Both the position numbers and the translations under genes were made by a program. The notes under the pieces are model-generated. The model had not been told where the DNA came from. It searched no databases and saw only the letters and a list, made by a program, of their open reading frames with translations. From Bacteroidota bacterium (GTDB lineage: Bacteria; Bacteroidota; Bacteroidia; Bacteroidales; Prolixibacteraceae): a stretch of DNA of 11,998 bases. The DNA lies in assembly GCA_030695265.1 (NCBI GenBank), contig JAUYTA010000146.1, positions 1-11,998 on the forward strand. The letters are read 5' to 3'. This document shows, piece by piece, positions 1-6,689 of the stretch (position 1 is the first letter of the stretch; each line of letters opens with the position of its first letter).

Positions 1-1996
1 CTTTCATCCCTGGAAAACCAATTCGGGCAAAGCGATGAACCAATTGTTTTTCGATGCGCTGAAAGAAGGCTTGAAAAACAAAATCTGGGGAATCAACTGG
101 CAGATTGATCGTTATGCAGATGCTTTGTTCCAATTGGATAAAACCGGACTGGGGAAAACCATTTGGCAATTGTTCTTTCAGCCCGATTCGGTGGAAAAGC
201 AAAAGGATAAGCTGGCCGAAAGCATGAAACTGCTTGATAAAAACCTGGTGGTAGTGGTTGACGACCTCGACCGGCTGGCCAAAAATGAAATTGCTGACGT
301 ACTAAAACTCATGCGCGACACGGCTAACTTTCCCAACTTGGTTTTTATAGCGGCTTACGACCGCAACTATCTGAATGAGGCCATCAAAGAGGAAATTAAC
401 GAGCACAACTATGAAAATTATATGGATAAGATTGTTTTGTGGGAAGTGCCGATTTACAAACCACAGCCAAGAAAATACATTGAAATATTAAAGAATCTTT
501 TGATCGAAAGACTTAGCGAATTTTCAGAGGATATTGAGGATTTATTCTCAGAAAATTCATCTGCAAACACTATAGCAATACTGTCACTACTTAACAAAAC
601 ACCTGAAAAGAAAATTATTGAAACCCCTGATGAAATCAATCTGGAACTCTTCCATAACATAAGAGTTATCAAAAAATTTACGAACTTCATTGCATTCAAC
701 ATCAAATTAGTTAAAGAAAATACTGTCTTTTATGATTTCTATTTTCTATATCTGCTCCGATATTTTTATAAAAACTATTACGACCGTTTTATCATTGCCT
801 ACCACGAATTGCATAAAATAAAAGAAGGTGACATAGATACAACTGAAACTAAAATTGAGAAATATACACAAATCATATTCAGAGAAAGTGAAATAAAGGA
901 AAATGAAAAAACTGTTTCTATCATCAATGCGATTATTTCAAATATGATTGATCGGAGTGTGCACATTTCTTCCAAAAGTTTAATTTACTACAAGAATTGT
1001 CTGAACTATTTCCATTTAGGTAATCACAATGATATAACTATGGCTGAATTTTCGGCGATGCTAAAAGCAAAGAATTTTGGGGAGTTTAAAATTAAGGTTG
1101 AAGAGATGTTTAAGATTAATAATATCATTGAGCAATTTGTTGACACTTCAATAGTGTCAACCATACAAGAAAACTTTAATTTCAAAGACACTCAATCTTA
1201 CATCGATTATTTTAAATTTATGATTTGGCTGGCAATAAAGTATAATAGACCACAATTTTTTCAACAGTGTCATTATTCATTTGCACGTATTAGTGATCAT
1301 CCAATTTATAGCACCAAAACAAAAGAGATTAGGAATGAACTTAAAGAGTTTATCATGAATGAAGAATTACAATCAGATTTCCAATACTTTGTGTTTCTAA
1401 TTTTTCAAGAGATAAAGTCTAATCCTACAAAAAAAACAACATACTTGGCAATCAGTGATGTCTTTGAATTGGCAAAGAGTAATTTCAACAATTATATTTC
1501 ATCAGGTAAAGATATTACACCAGAATTAATAAACCTTTTTTACTGTAGTTACCAGTCGTTTAATGAAAATGGGAGTATTGTTGATGACGAAACAATAATT
1601 TCAAGAATGCGAAACGTCGCTTTTGATCAACCCAATAAATTCATCGAATTAATTGTGGTAAGAGATGGGAACATCAAACATAGTTCTGATCCAGATAATT
1701 ACCATTATATATTTGTTGGCTTTCTTCTTAAAATTTTCTCAAGTTATAATGAGTTTATTTCATTCCTGAAAAACACAGATTTCGGAAATGGAAATGATAT
1801 ACTCAGACTATACTTGAAAAATATTGATCAAGCATTTCCTGACAAAGACATAACCAAACCACATCAATTTTTGCCCGATTATAACGACTACAGAAACCTA
1901 TTCGCAGGATTAGACTCTTTAGATGTTCTACTTGACTGGAAACTAAGAGCAAAAATTGACGAGATGATGAATCAGAAAACAAATCAAACGAATTAA
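1..1996 (+). CDS. KAP-family P-loop NTPase, 5' end outside window
   Basis: This is the C-terminal part of a KAP NTPase, a STAND-like P-loop ATPase family often found near membranes and in mobile or defence loci. The reading frame is open from base 2, and the residues before the first ATG (base 35) read FHPWK, matching the F-x-PW segment that follows Walker A in KAP proteins. The true start and Walker A therefore lie upstream. Counting from the ATG at 35, Walker B is VVVVDDLDRL at residues 72-81 and a sensor-like strand FIAAYDR lies at 104-110. After about residue 150 (MDKIVLWEVPIY) the protein becomes a long region rich in Asn, Ile, Lys and Phe that I do not recognise. No membrane segment is obvious in the visible part. 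Base composition changes at the same point: the 60 bases from 241 hold 31 G+C, those from 1681 hold 16. A toxin-antitoxin pair starts 41 bases downstream. The family call is firm; the role is unknown. Confidence 0.88.
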   Translation, partial: FHPWKTNSGKAMNQLFFDALKEGLKNKIWGINWQIDRYADALFQLDKTGLGKTIWQLFFQPDSVEKQKDKLAESMKLLDKNLVVVVDDLDRLAKNEIADVLKLMRDTANFPNLVFIAAYDRNYLNEAIKEEINEHNYENYMDKIVLWEVPIYKPQPRKYIEILKNLLIERLSEFSEDIEDLFSENSSANTIAILSLLNKTPEKKIIETPDEINLELFHNIRVIKKFTNFIAFNIKLVKENTVFYDFYFLYLLRYFYKNYYDRFIIAYHELHKIKEGDIDTTETKIEKYTQIIFRESEIKENEKTVSIINAIISNMIDRSVHISSKSLIYYKNCLNYFHLGNHNDITMAEFSAMLKAKNFGEFKIKVEEMFKINNIIEQFVDTSIVSTIQENFNFKDTQSYIDYFKFMIWLAIKYNRPQFFQQCHYSFARISDHPIYSTKTKEIRNELKEFIMNEELQSDFQYFVFLIFQEIKSNPTKKTTYLAISDVFELAKSNFNNYISSGKDITPELINLFYCSYQSFNENGSIVDDETIISRMRNVAFDQPNKFIELIVVRDGNIKHSSDPDNYHYIFVGFLLKIFSSYNEFISFLKNTDFGNGNDILRLYLKNIDQAFPDKDITKPHQFLPDYNDYRNLFAGLDSLDVLLDWKLRAKIDEMMNQKTNQTN

Positions 1997-2037
1997 TAAC
2001 ACAATTTTAGTAATATTTATATATTTACAACGAATTA

Positions 2038-2391
2038 GTGAAATCAACTCATTCTGATATTGAAAAATTTCTGTCCGATTTTAAGCAGAAAATGAAGATT
2101 TGGGATATTATTTTCCGCAACGACCGGCAGAAAAATACGCAGGCGCTGATCGATTTAGAAATCACCCCCGCCCAACGGCGCGTAGTGATTGAAAAACTGG
2201 TTGCCGAAGATTACTCGGATGGCCCTTTGCCCGATACGCTAAACAAGCTTTCGCCGATGTGGATTTTTGGCAAGCAGGTTAAACAACAGGAGGTTTATAT
2301 TAAAATAACGATTGGAAACGAAAATTATCCTGTAATATGTATCTCGTTTCACCGGGCCGAACACCCGATGAAATATCCTTTGAAAAAGTAA
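2038..2391 (+). CDS. MqsR-like toxin of a Panacea-type toxin-antitoxin module
   Basis: This 117-aa protein is probably the toxin of a type II toxin-antitoxin pair. The overall pattern fits the MqsR (RelE-fold mRNA interferase) group: a helical N-terminus (IEKFLSDFKQKMKIWDIIF), then KN-x-QALIDLEIT, EDYSDGPL at 58-65, MWIFGK at 74-79, the strand EVYIKI at 85-90 and ICISFHRAEHPM at 100-111. In E. coli MqsR the active site includes a Gln after IW and a Lys in the last strand (VSFKEK). Here those positions read as Phe/Gly and His, so RNase activity is inferred only. The start is GTG at 2038; an in-frame ATG at 2092 would remove the N-terminal helix that I expect the family to have, so GTG is preferred without proof. 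The antitoxin gene begins 11 bases after the stop, the usual toxin-first mqsR-mqsA order. An AT-rich stretch TATATTTA at 2020-2027 resembles a -7 box but sits too near the start to trust. Confidence 0.72.
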   Translation: MKSTHSDIEKFLSDFKQKMKIWDIIFRNDRQKNTQALIDLEITPAQRRVVIEKLVAEDYSDGPLPDTLNKLSPMWIFGKQVKQQEVYIKITIGNENYPVICISFHRAEHPMKYPLKK

Positions 2392-2402
2392 AACACAACA
2401 CG

Positions 2403-3389
2403 ATGAAAAGTCCTTATACCGGCAAAGAAATGGAACTGAGAAGAACAAAATCTACACTCCATTTCAGGAAGGAAGCCTTTGATATAACATACCATAGCTT
2501 TGTTTGCAGCGAATCGCACGAAGAATTTGAGGACGAGTGGTTAACCACACTCAATATGCAACAGGTAACAGACCAATACCGCGAAATACACAACATCCCA
2601 TTCCCTGAACAAATAAAAGTAATCCGCGAAGGTTATGGTTTGTCGGCGGCCCGCATGTCGGAAATACTGGGACTGGGCATCAACACCTGGCGGTTGTACG
2701 AAAACGGCGAAGTTCCTACAGTTGCCAACGCACGACTAATTCAACTGATCAGTGATCCGCAGAACTTCATCAAACACATCAGCGAATTCGGTACGTGTAG
2801 TCAACGCGAGATTGATAAAATCCGGAAAGGTCTAACCGAACAGCAACAGAAAATAAGTGAATCACATTTCTTTGAAAGCCTGTTTCATGTTTCAACGCCC
2901 AATAGATTTAGCGGCTATTCAACCTTCAATAAAGCTAAAGCCGAACAACTGATTCTCTGGTTCGCAAAAGAATTATCACCATACAAAACCGCGATGAACA
3001 AACTCTTGTTTTATGCCGATTTTCTTCATTTTAAAAACTCTGGCCGATCCATTACAGGCCTAAAATATGTTGCCATTGATTATGGTCCGGTTCCCGATCA
3101 TTATGGCTCTTTGTATGAAATGCTGACAGAAGAAAATACAGTCAGCATAAACGGGATCATAACCGATTTTGGATTTACCGAAAGATTTTACCCCGGAAAG
3201 AAAGTAACCAACCACACTGTTTTTGATGAATCGGAAATGAAGGATATTCGTAAAATCATTAGCTATTTGGGAAGTAAATCGACGAAAGAAATAGTAGAAC
3301 AGAGTCATGCAGAGGAATCCTGGATGGAAAATCAGTCGGAAAAATCGCGGATATCGTATCTGTCAGCTTTTTCGTTGAAAGCCCTATAA
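2403..3389 (+). CDS. MqsA-type antitoxin with HTH and C-terminal Panacea (DUF4065/SocA) domain
   Basis: This 328-aa protein is probably the antitoxin and autorepressor of the toxin just upstream. The start ATG at 2403 gives the N-terminus MKSPYTGKEM typical of this family; the frame also runs upstream to an ATG at 2337 inside the toxin gene, which I reject. Residues 1-50 follow the MqsA zinc-ribbon layout, but the usual CPxC pair is replaced by S3/T6 and only C35 remains of the second pair, so zinc binding is doubtful. Residues 66-120 form an MqsA/Xre-like helix-turn-helix (IREGYGLSAARMSEILG, then INTWRLYENGEVPTVANARL). Residues 175-315 match the Panacea domain, including KLLFYADFLHF, a GL-x-Y-x-AIDYGPVP segment and a terminal E-x-SW. 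Panacea is established as an antitoxin domain that neutralises many unrelated toxins. The gene is followed by a clear intrinsic terminator. Confidence 0.85.
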   Translation: MKSPYTGKEMELRRTKSTLHFRKEAFDITYHSFVCSESHEEFEDEWLTTLNMQQVTDQYREIHNIPFPEQIKVIREGYGLSAARMSEILGLGINTWRLYENGEVPTVANARLIQLISDPQNFIKHISEFGTCSQREIDKIRKGLTEQQQKISESHFFESLFHVSTPNRFSGYSTFNKAKAEQLILWFAKELSPYKTAMNKLLFYADFLHFKNSGRSITGLKYVAIDYGPVPDHYGSLYEMLTEENTVSINGIITDFGFTERFYPGKKVTNHTVFDESEMKDIRKIISYLGSKSTKEIVEQSHAEESWMENQSEKSRISYLSAFSLKAL

Positions 3390-3395
3390 AAGTCA

Positions 3396-3429
3396 AAGGC
3401 GATCACCTTCAACGATCGCCTTGTTTTTT
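3396..3429 (+). terminator. Intrinsic terminator of the toxin-antitoxin operon
   Basis: A perfect 9-bp stem, AAGGCGATC at 3396-3404 and GATCGCCTT at 3414-3422, encloses a 9-base loop and is followed by G and six T residues. It starts 7 bases after the antitoxin stop codon. On the minus strand the hairpin is followed by a weaker T-rich run (TTTGACTTTTATA), so it may also stop transcripts of the convergent hom gene. Confidence 0.85.
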
Positions 3430-3453
3430 GTAATAAAAACGCAAGCCCACTTC

Positions 3454-4773
3454 TCAATATAAAATAGGCATAATCTTCGGTTCACTTAATAACATCCCGG
3501 GTTTTTCGCTCGTGATTTCTTCAATTGCATTTTCAATCTGTCCAAGCGTGCAGGGCATGGTAGCTATCGAGAACATGGCTTTTTCGCCTGCGTGGCGGTT
3601 GTGGCTAACGGTTTCGATGTTTATTTCCTGTTTGCCAATTGCGGTTGTTATAAACCCGGTAGTTCCCGGAATATTTCCGGTATGGAAAGTGATCAGATAT
3701 GGAAAAACGAACTGTCTTGCATCGGCAAATTTACGCTCCTGTTTTGCCGGAACATTCTGTATTTTGTCGCCATAGCGGGCAATAAAAACAATATCTGAAA
3801 CAATCGACATCGCGGTTTCGGTTGAACCTGCACCCTTGCCCACCAAAAAATGAACTCCTGAATATTTGTTGTTGATGCGAACCGCATTGGTCGCCCCGTT
3901 AACAGCTGCCAGAAAATTGCCATTTTTTACCAGCATGGGCCGCACGGTAGCATAAATATCGCCATTCACCTTTTTGGCATAACAAATCAGTTTAATTTTT
4001 GCATCAATTTCGCTGGCAAAGTCGATGTCTTCCCTTGTAATGCTCTCAATTCCTGAAATAGAAAGGTCGTCTTTCGATACATCGATCCCGAATGCCAGTT
4101 TAATCAACAGAATCAATTTGTGTCCGGCGTCACCGCCATTGATGTCAAGCAAAGGATCGGCTTCTGCATATCCACATTCCTGAGCCAACTTCAATGCATC
4201 GGCGAATTCCAGTTTTTCATTCTGCATTTGTGTCAGGATGTAATTGCTGGTTCCGTTCATTATACCTGAAACTGAAAGAACTTTATCGCCGGTAAAGCCC
4301 TCCTGAATGGTTTTAATAATGGGGATTGCACCGCAAACAGCAGCCTCAAACCCAATTGTTACACCTTTTTTGTCGGCAGTTTCAAAAATTGTTTTTCCCC
4401 GTTCGGCCAGAAGTGCTTTATTGGCAGTAACCAAATGTTTGCCTGAATTTAAAATGTCGATACATAAATTGTAAACAAAATCGCTCTTTCCACCTATTGT
4501 TTCAACTACGATATCAATCTCTTCCGAAGAAATAATCTCCTGAATATATTCGTTGGCTTCTTTTCCTGAAAGATCTTTTCCGCCGCCACAAAACAAATTG
4601 AGGGGAATATTAAATCGTTCTGCTGCCTGAGCGGGACAAAGCTCAACAATTTTTGTGAGCACAATTTTTGTTTTGGCCCGCATCGAAAGTTCATTGTTTA
4701 TTTCAGCAATAATTTTGGCAACTCCCCCGCCAACAGTGCCGCAGCCCAATATGGCTATGTTAATAGTTTTCAT
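3454..4773 (-). CDS. hom: Homoserine dehydrogenase
   Basis: This 439-aa cytoplasmic enzyme reduces aspartate semialdehyde to homoserine with NAD(P)H, the branch point toward threonine and methionine. The Rossmann glycine motif GCGTVGGG is at 10-17. K119 lies in TANKALL, the catalytic-domain motif NGTSNYIL is at 173-180, and the signature GYAEADPLLDINGGDAGHKL at 201-220 carries the catalytic D215 and K219 pair (equivalent to D219/K223 of the yeast enzyme). Residues from about 356 (FPYLITFHTGNIPG) form a C-terminal ACT domain, suggesting feedback control by threonine. Length is normal for a monofunctional enzyme; no aspartokinase domain is fused, and no thrB or thrC lies beside it. It is convergent with the antitoxin gene. 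The start ATG sits inside one end of a dispersed repeat that forms the leader. No leader peptide rich in Thr or Met codons is seen. Confidence 0.96.
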   Translation of the reverse strand: MKTINIAILGCGTVGGGVAKIIAEINNELSMRAKTKIVLTKIVELCPAQAAERFNIPLNLFCGGGKDLSGKEANEYIQEIISSEEIDIVVETIGGKSDFVYNLCIDILNSGKHLVTANKALLAERGKTIFETADKKGVTIGFEAAVCGAIPIIKTIQEGFTGDKVLSVSGIMNGTSNYILTQMQNEKLEFADALKLAQECGYAEADPLLDINGGDAGHKLILLIKLAFGIDVSKDDLSISGIESITREDIDFASEIDAKIKLICYAKKVNGDIYATVRPMLVKNGNFLAAVNGATNAVRINNKYSGVHFLVGKGAGSTETAMSIVSDIVFIARYGDKIQNVPAKQERKFADARQFVFPYLITFHTGNIPGTTGFITTAIGKQEINIETVSHNRHAGEKAMFSIATMPCTLGQIENAIEEITSEKPGMLLSEPKIMPILY

Positions 4774-4938
4774 TCGAAAATATCGTTATTAGTTAATTGA
4801 TTATTAAGCGTTCTCATAGCTTGTCCCGATCTGTCGGGAGAACTCACACGCCAGAAAGCATCCACTTTGAACATTAATTTTCATTCTCTTTTTGCGCCAC
4901 CACCTTTAAAATATTTCCAGTGGCATGTTCGTTTCATT
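4767..4938. repeat. Dispersed repeat copy 1, forming the hom leader
   Basis: This stretch is repeated at 9796-9947 in the same orientation. Bases 4841-4938 match 9850-9947 at 97 of 98 positions without a gap (the only change is T4921 to C9930). Bases 4767-4791 match 9796-9820 exactly. Between these, copy 1 is 20 bases longer and carries the palindrome TCCCGA-tctg-TCGGGA (4824-4839) enclosed by GTTCTC/GAGAAC. The hom start codon (4771-4773) lies in the left conserved block. Read on the minus strand, the core holds two tiny overlapping frames, MKRTCHWKYFKGGGAKRE (4937-4881) and one beginning MKINVQSGCFLACEF (4884-4804), joined by ATGA. There is no sign that they are selected as proteins. The repeat is certain; its nature (mobile, regulatory RNA, or duplicated leader) is not. 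Confidence 0.93.
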
Positions 4939-4960
4939 TGCAGTAGTTTAAAAATTTTCC

Positions 4961-4968
4961 GAAATATA
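4961..4968 (-). promoter_or_regulatory. Possible -7 box for a long hom leader transcript
   Basis: The minus strand reads TATATTTC here, one base off the Bacteroidota -7 consensus TAnnTTTG. No TTG at the expected -33 distance is visible, so this is weak. If real, the hom transcript would have an untranslated leader of roughly 180 bases that contains nearly all of repeat copy 1. Confidence 0.22.
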
Positions 4969-5080
4969 GGGATTTTTGCAATGGCACTTCACTGATAAAT
5001 CTTTTTTTGGGGGCATTTGAATTTAGAATGCCAACAACTTCGCAAACAGGTCATGCAAACTTTTATTAAAAGAACTTGGT

Positions 5081-5088
5081 TATCTTTG
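5081..5088 (+). promoter_or_regulatory. Bacteroidota-type -7 promoter element for the GNAT-nitrilase operon
   Basis: TATCTTTG is a full match to the sigma-70 -7 consensus TAnnTTTG of Bacteroidota. It lies 53 bases before the ATG at 5142, giving an expected leader of about 45 bases. The -33 region is weak: only T-rich ACTTTT around 5059-5064, without a clear TTG. Confidence 0.6.
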
Positions 5089-5141
5089 CCGCTCAATTTG
5101 CACACAAGGCATTTGCAGGGTGGATGTTAAAGTAAACAGAG

Positions 5142-6689
5142 ATGAAGAAGGAAGAAATAGAAAACGTAGAGCTCAGCTTTTTAACCCTTGATGATTATCA
5201 GGAATTGAAAACAGCCATGGTATCATCATACAGGAATTTGCCTGATTCATACTGGAAAGAGAACCAAATAAAAACACTGATAGATAAATTCAAGGAAGGG
5301 CAGGTTGTTATAAAAATCAATGGGATGATTGCAGGTTGTGCTTTATCTATTATTGTTGAATATGAAAAATTTTCAGACAATCATACCTACAAAGAAATTA
5401 CCGGAAATTACACATTCAACACGCATTCAGCAAAAGGCAATGTTTTGTATGGGATAGATGTGTTTATCAAGCCTGAATACCGGGGTCTTAGGTTAGCCCG
5501 AAGATTGTATGATTACAGAAAGGAATTGTGCGAGAAGTTAAATCTCGAAAGAATTGTATTCGGGGGAAGAATCCCTAATTATCACAACTATGCCAATGAG
5601 TTTTCTGCAAAGGAATACCTTGAAAAAGTAAAAAGAAAAGAACTGCACGATCAGGTTTTAAGTTTCCAGATTTCGAATGACTTTCACCCTACAAGGATAT
5701 TAAAAGGATACCTGGAAGGCGATCCGGCATCGAACGAATTTGCAGTATTATTGGAGTGGAACAATATTTATTATGAAAGTAAAAGCAGCAAACCCAGAAC
5801 TGCTAAAAAGGTAGTGCGGCTTGGGCTCATTCAATGGCAGATGCGGCCTTACAAAGATTTGGAGGATGTAATGCAGCAGGCAGAGTTTTTTATTGATGCG
5901 GTTTCGGGTTACCGCGCAGATTTCGCATTGTTTCCGGAGTTTTTTAATGCTCCGCTAATGGCAGATTACAATCATCTAAGCGAAGCCGATGCCATCAGGG
6001 AATTGGCAAAATATACTGAGCCAATTGTCCGGAAATTTTCGGAGTTTTCCATTTCATACAACATCAATATTATTGCCGGAAGTATGCCCGAACTGGTTGA
6101 CGGAAAGCTCTACAATGTTGGCTATTTATGCAAAAGGGACGGAACCGTAGAGCGGTATGAAAAACTTCATGTTACACCTGATGAGGTTAAAATCTGGGGA
6201 ATGGTTGGCGGAACAGAATTGAAAACATTTGATACAGATTGTGGCAAAATTGGCATACTGATTTGTTATGATGCTGAATTTCCGGAGTTAAGCAGACTAT
6301 TGGCCGATGAAGGAATGGATATTCTGTTTGTCCCGTTTTTAACCGATACACAAAACGGGTATTCAAGGGTACGGCATTGCTCACAGGCCCGGGCCATCGA
6401 AAACGAGTGTTATGTGGCCATTGCCGGAAGTGTTGGCAATTTGCCCAAAGTTCATAATATGGACATTCAGTTTGCTCAATCGATGGTTTTTACACCTTGT
6501 GACTTTTCTTTTCCGACGAACGGAATTAAGGCTGAGGCAACACCCAATACTGAAATGATTTTAATTTCGGATGTTGACATTGACTTGCTGAGAGAATTAA
6601 ATCAATTTGGAAGTGTTAGAAACCTTAAAGACAGAAGAAATGACATCTATAAACTGAATAAAAAAGAGGTTAGAAAACCTGATTTGTAA
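5142..6689 (+). CDS. Fusion protein: GNAT N-acetyltransferase plus carbon-nitrogen hydrolase (nitrilase superfamily)
   Basis: This 515-aa cytoplasmic protein joins two enzymes. Residues 8-210 form a GNAT acetyltransferase domain: strand YGIDVFIKPEYRG at 103-115 and the acetyl-CoA loop RGLRLARRL at 114-122, followed by a helix. Residues 225-500 form a nitrilase-type amidase domain starting VRLGLIQWQM, with the catalytic triad visible as E266 (FPEFF), K341 (YEKLH) and C375 (LICYDAEFPEL); E348 may be the fourth residue. Such fusions are a known bacterial arrangement, annotated as bifunctional GNAT/carbon-nitrogen hydrolase proteins. The substrate is not known; hydrolysis of a linear amide or an acyl-amino acid is inferred. 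The stop codon is followed at once by the ATG of an AbgT carrier, so the two are very likely co-translated and share a substrate or pathway. A -7 box lies 53 bases upstream. Confidence 0.92.
   Translation: MKKEEIENVELSFLTLDDYQELKTAMVSSYRNLPDSYWKENQIKTLIDKFKEGQVVIKINGMIAGCALSIIVEYEKFSDNHTYKEITGNYTFNTHSAKGNVLYGIDVFIKPEYRGLRLARRLYDYRKELCEKLNLERIVFGGRIPNYHNYANEFSAKEYLEKVKRKELHDQVLSFQISNDFHPTRILKGYLEGDPASNEFAVLLEWNNIYYESKSSKPRTAKKVVRLGLIQWQMRPYKDLEDVMQQAEFFIDAVSGYRADFALFPEFFNAPLMADYNHLSEADAIRELAKYTEPIVRKFSEFSISYNINIIAGSMPELVDGKLYNVGYLCKRDGTVERYEKLHVTPDEVKIWGMVGGTELKTFDTDCGKIGILICYDAEFPELSRLLADEGMDILFVPFLTDTQNGYSRVRHCSQARAIENECYVAIAGSVGNLPKVHNMDIQFAQSMVFTPCDFSFPTNGIKAEATPNTEMILISDVDIDLLRELNQFGSVRNLKDRRNDIYKLNKKEVRKPDL

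Larger units (their letters stand above)
4939..5141. other. Remainder of the 368-bp divergent spacer between hom and the GNAT-nitrilase gene
   Basis: The hom-side part of this spacer (4774-4938) is repeat copy 1. The rest is AT-rich and contains no convincing gene. It holds a short inverted repeat, GGCATT at 5012-5017 with AATGCC at 5027-5032, after a run of seven T (5002-5008), and the promoter of the downstream operon at 5081-5088. Confidence 0.6.

Noticed and set aside
2337..2402. Upstream start for the antitoxin, giving a 350-aa protein overlapping the toxin
   Set aside because: The extra 22 residues are not like the family, whereas ATG 2403 gives the typical MKSPYTGKEM N-terminus.
4767..4938. 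Repeat copy 1 as a threonine or methionine attenuator leader of hom
   Set aside because: The micro-frames lack runs of Thr, Ile or Met codons, and the same sequence occurs at a place without an amino-acid gene.
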